NCBI GenBank assembly: GCA_003249585.1
Contig: QKIM01000580.1
Coordinates: 1-5,474, forward strand
Length of the DNA stretch: 5,474 nt
Direction: 5' to 3'
From: Deltaproteobacteria bacterium
GTDB taxonomy: Bacteria > Myxococcota_A > Polyangia > HGW-17
Shown: piece after piece, positions 4,807 through 5,474 of the stretch
Numbering within the stretch: the stretch's first letter is position 1
How the letters are laid out: each line of letters starts with the position of its first letter
The notes under the pieces: model-generated
Told to the model about the DNA's origin: nothing
Databases searched by the model: none
What the model saw: the letters and a program-made list of their open reading frames with translations, nothing else
Program-made: the position numbers and the translations under genes

Positions 4807-5474
4807 CTCCCGAATCTCCAAACTCTTCGGGCGGACCCCCGACGGGGTCGTGGCCCTGATCCTCTTTCTCGTCGCCCTGGCGGTGCACCTTCTGGTCTCG
4901 TGGGAGCGCACAGGGGCTGCCTCCTCCAACAATCACTTCGCCTGGCAGGCACGTGCCTGGCTGGAGGGTCGCATGGACCTCGGCCGCACACCCCCCCACG
5001 GCAACGACTGGGCTCTGGTGACCACGCTCACACTCCGGGACGGGCGGAAGATCAGGGGCTCCTACTGGCATACACGGGGCAAGGGGGTCTTCCGCAGGAC
5101 CGATGGAACCTTCGAGACCGTCGCTCCATCCAAAATAGTGAAGCGGAAACAGCAGTGGTACGTCTCCTTTCCCCCGGCTCCTGCGGTCCTGATGCTGCCC
5201 TTCGTCGCGGTGTGGGGCACGGCATTCAACGATGTCCTGTTCACCATCCTCTTCGCCTCGGGCAGCGGCGTGCTCCTGTGGCTCCTTTTGCTGAAACTTC
5301 GAAAGAACGGCCTGCTCAGGCGCAGCCGTGGCGAGCTGCTCTCCCTGGTGCTCCTCTTCCTCTTCGGCACAGCCCACTTCTACTCTGCGGTCCGGGGGGA
5401 GGTGTGGTTCACCGCCCACATCGTCGGAGTCTTCTTCGGGCTCGCGTTTCTTTATGCCCTCTACAGCCACCGGT
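4796..5474 (+). CDS. N-terminal part of a multi-pass membrane protein, possibly GT-C glycosyltransferase (3' truncated)
   Basis: The frame is open from ATG 4796 to the right edge (226 complete codons) with no stop. An in-frame TGA at 4790-4792 makes this ATG the first possible start. It overlaps the end of the RNB gene by 11 nt (4796-4806), which suggests translational coupling, as no strong Shine-Dalgarno is visible. Hydrophobic segments lie at about residues 17-36, 125-140, 145-166, 180-197 and 203-222. Between the first two is an 85-90 residue extramembrane loop containing NNHFAWQARAWLEGRMDL, PPHGNDWALV and a basic stretch (KIVKRKQQ), then WYVSFPPAPAVLMLPF entering the second segment. One N-terminal helix, a long first external loop and many later helices resemble GT-C enzymes that use polyprenyl-phosphate-sugar donors, and the WYVSFPPxPA motif is one I associate with such proteins. 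Substrate and exact family cannot be told. Codon bias and the hydrophobic pattern make the coding call solid. Confidence 0.85.
   Translation, partial: MWSDSRISKLFGRTPDGVVALILFLVALAVHLLVSWERTGAASSNNHFAWQARAWLEGRMDLGRTPPHGNDWALVTTLTLRDGRKIRGSYWHTRGKGVFRRTDGTFETVAPSKIVKRKQQWYVSFPPAPAVLMLPFVAVWGTAFNDVLFTILFASGSGVLLWLLLLKLRKNGLLRRSRGELLSLVLLFLFGTAHFYSAVRGEVWFTAHIVGVFFGLAFLYALYSHR

Noticed and set aside
4706..5470. 254-residue open frame on the - strand at the right end
   Set aside because: It lies opposite the end of the RNB gene and the membrane-protein frame. The + strand shows coherent hydrophobic helices, while this frame gives a low-complexity hydrophilic product.

Overview
The window is a 5.5 kb, GC-rich stretch of bacterial chromosome in which every supported gene lies on the + strand. 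Its look suggests a Myxococcota / former Deltaproteobacteria-type organism. The reasons are strong G/C bias at third codon positions, a secreted lipoprotein built of Asp/Cys-rich DxDxDG repeats followed by a Cys-rich tail (a style common in that group), and a TPR-like protein tail of a kind also common there. No taxonomic search was possible, so this placement is an inference.

Layout. (1) Positions 1-1098 hold the 3' part of a gene that enters from the left edge, probably the C-terminal part of a TPR-type protein. (2) After a 63-nt gap, 1162-2295 encodes a 377-residue lipoprotein: signal peptide with lipobox LSGC, eight tandem repeats of 30-32 residues with invariant cysteine spacing, then a 12-cysteine C-terminal region. 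(3) A 113-nt AT-rich gap follows (2296-2408). It holds a plausible sigma70-type promoter, a short near-identical direct repeat, and a weak hairpin plus T-tract ending right before the next Shine-Dalgarno. (4) Positions 2409-2774 encode ribosomal protein L19 (rplS). (5) After 46 nt with no visible terminator, 2821-4806 encodes an RNase II/R-family (RNB) 3'-5' exoribonuclease starting at TTG. (6) Overlapping its last 11 bases, an open frame from ATG 4796 runs off the right edge. It encodes the N-terminal 226 residues of a multi-pass membrane protein that resembles a GT-C type glycosyltransferase.

How they fit. rplS, the RNB gene and the membrane-protein gene look like one transcription unit: a short gap, then a coupled overlap. 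This joins a translation component with an RNA-decay enzyme. L19 is separated here from the usual rpsP-rimM-trmD genes upstream and from the rnhB gene often found downstream. The lipoprotein is probably a separate unit, perhaps read together with the TPR-like gene. The most unusual object is the repeat lipoprotein, whose calcium-loop-like, disulfide-rich modules have fixed internal geometry but variable linkers. I see no CRISPR array, tRNA, rRNA, transposon or phage element.
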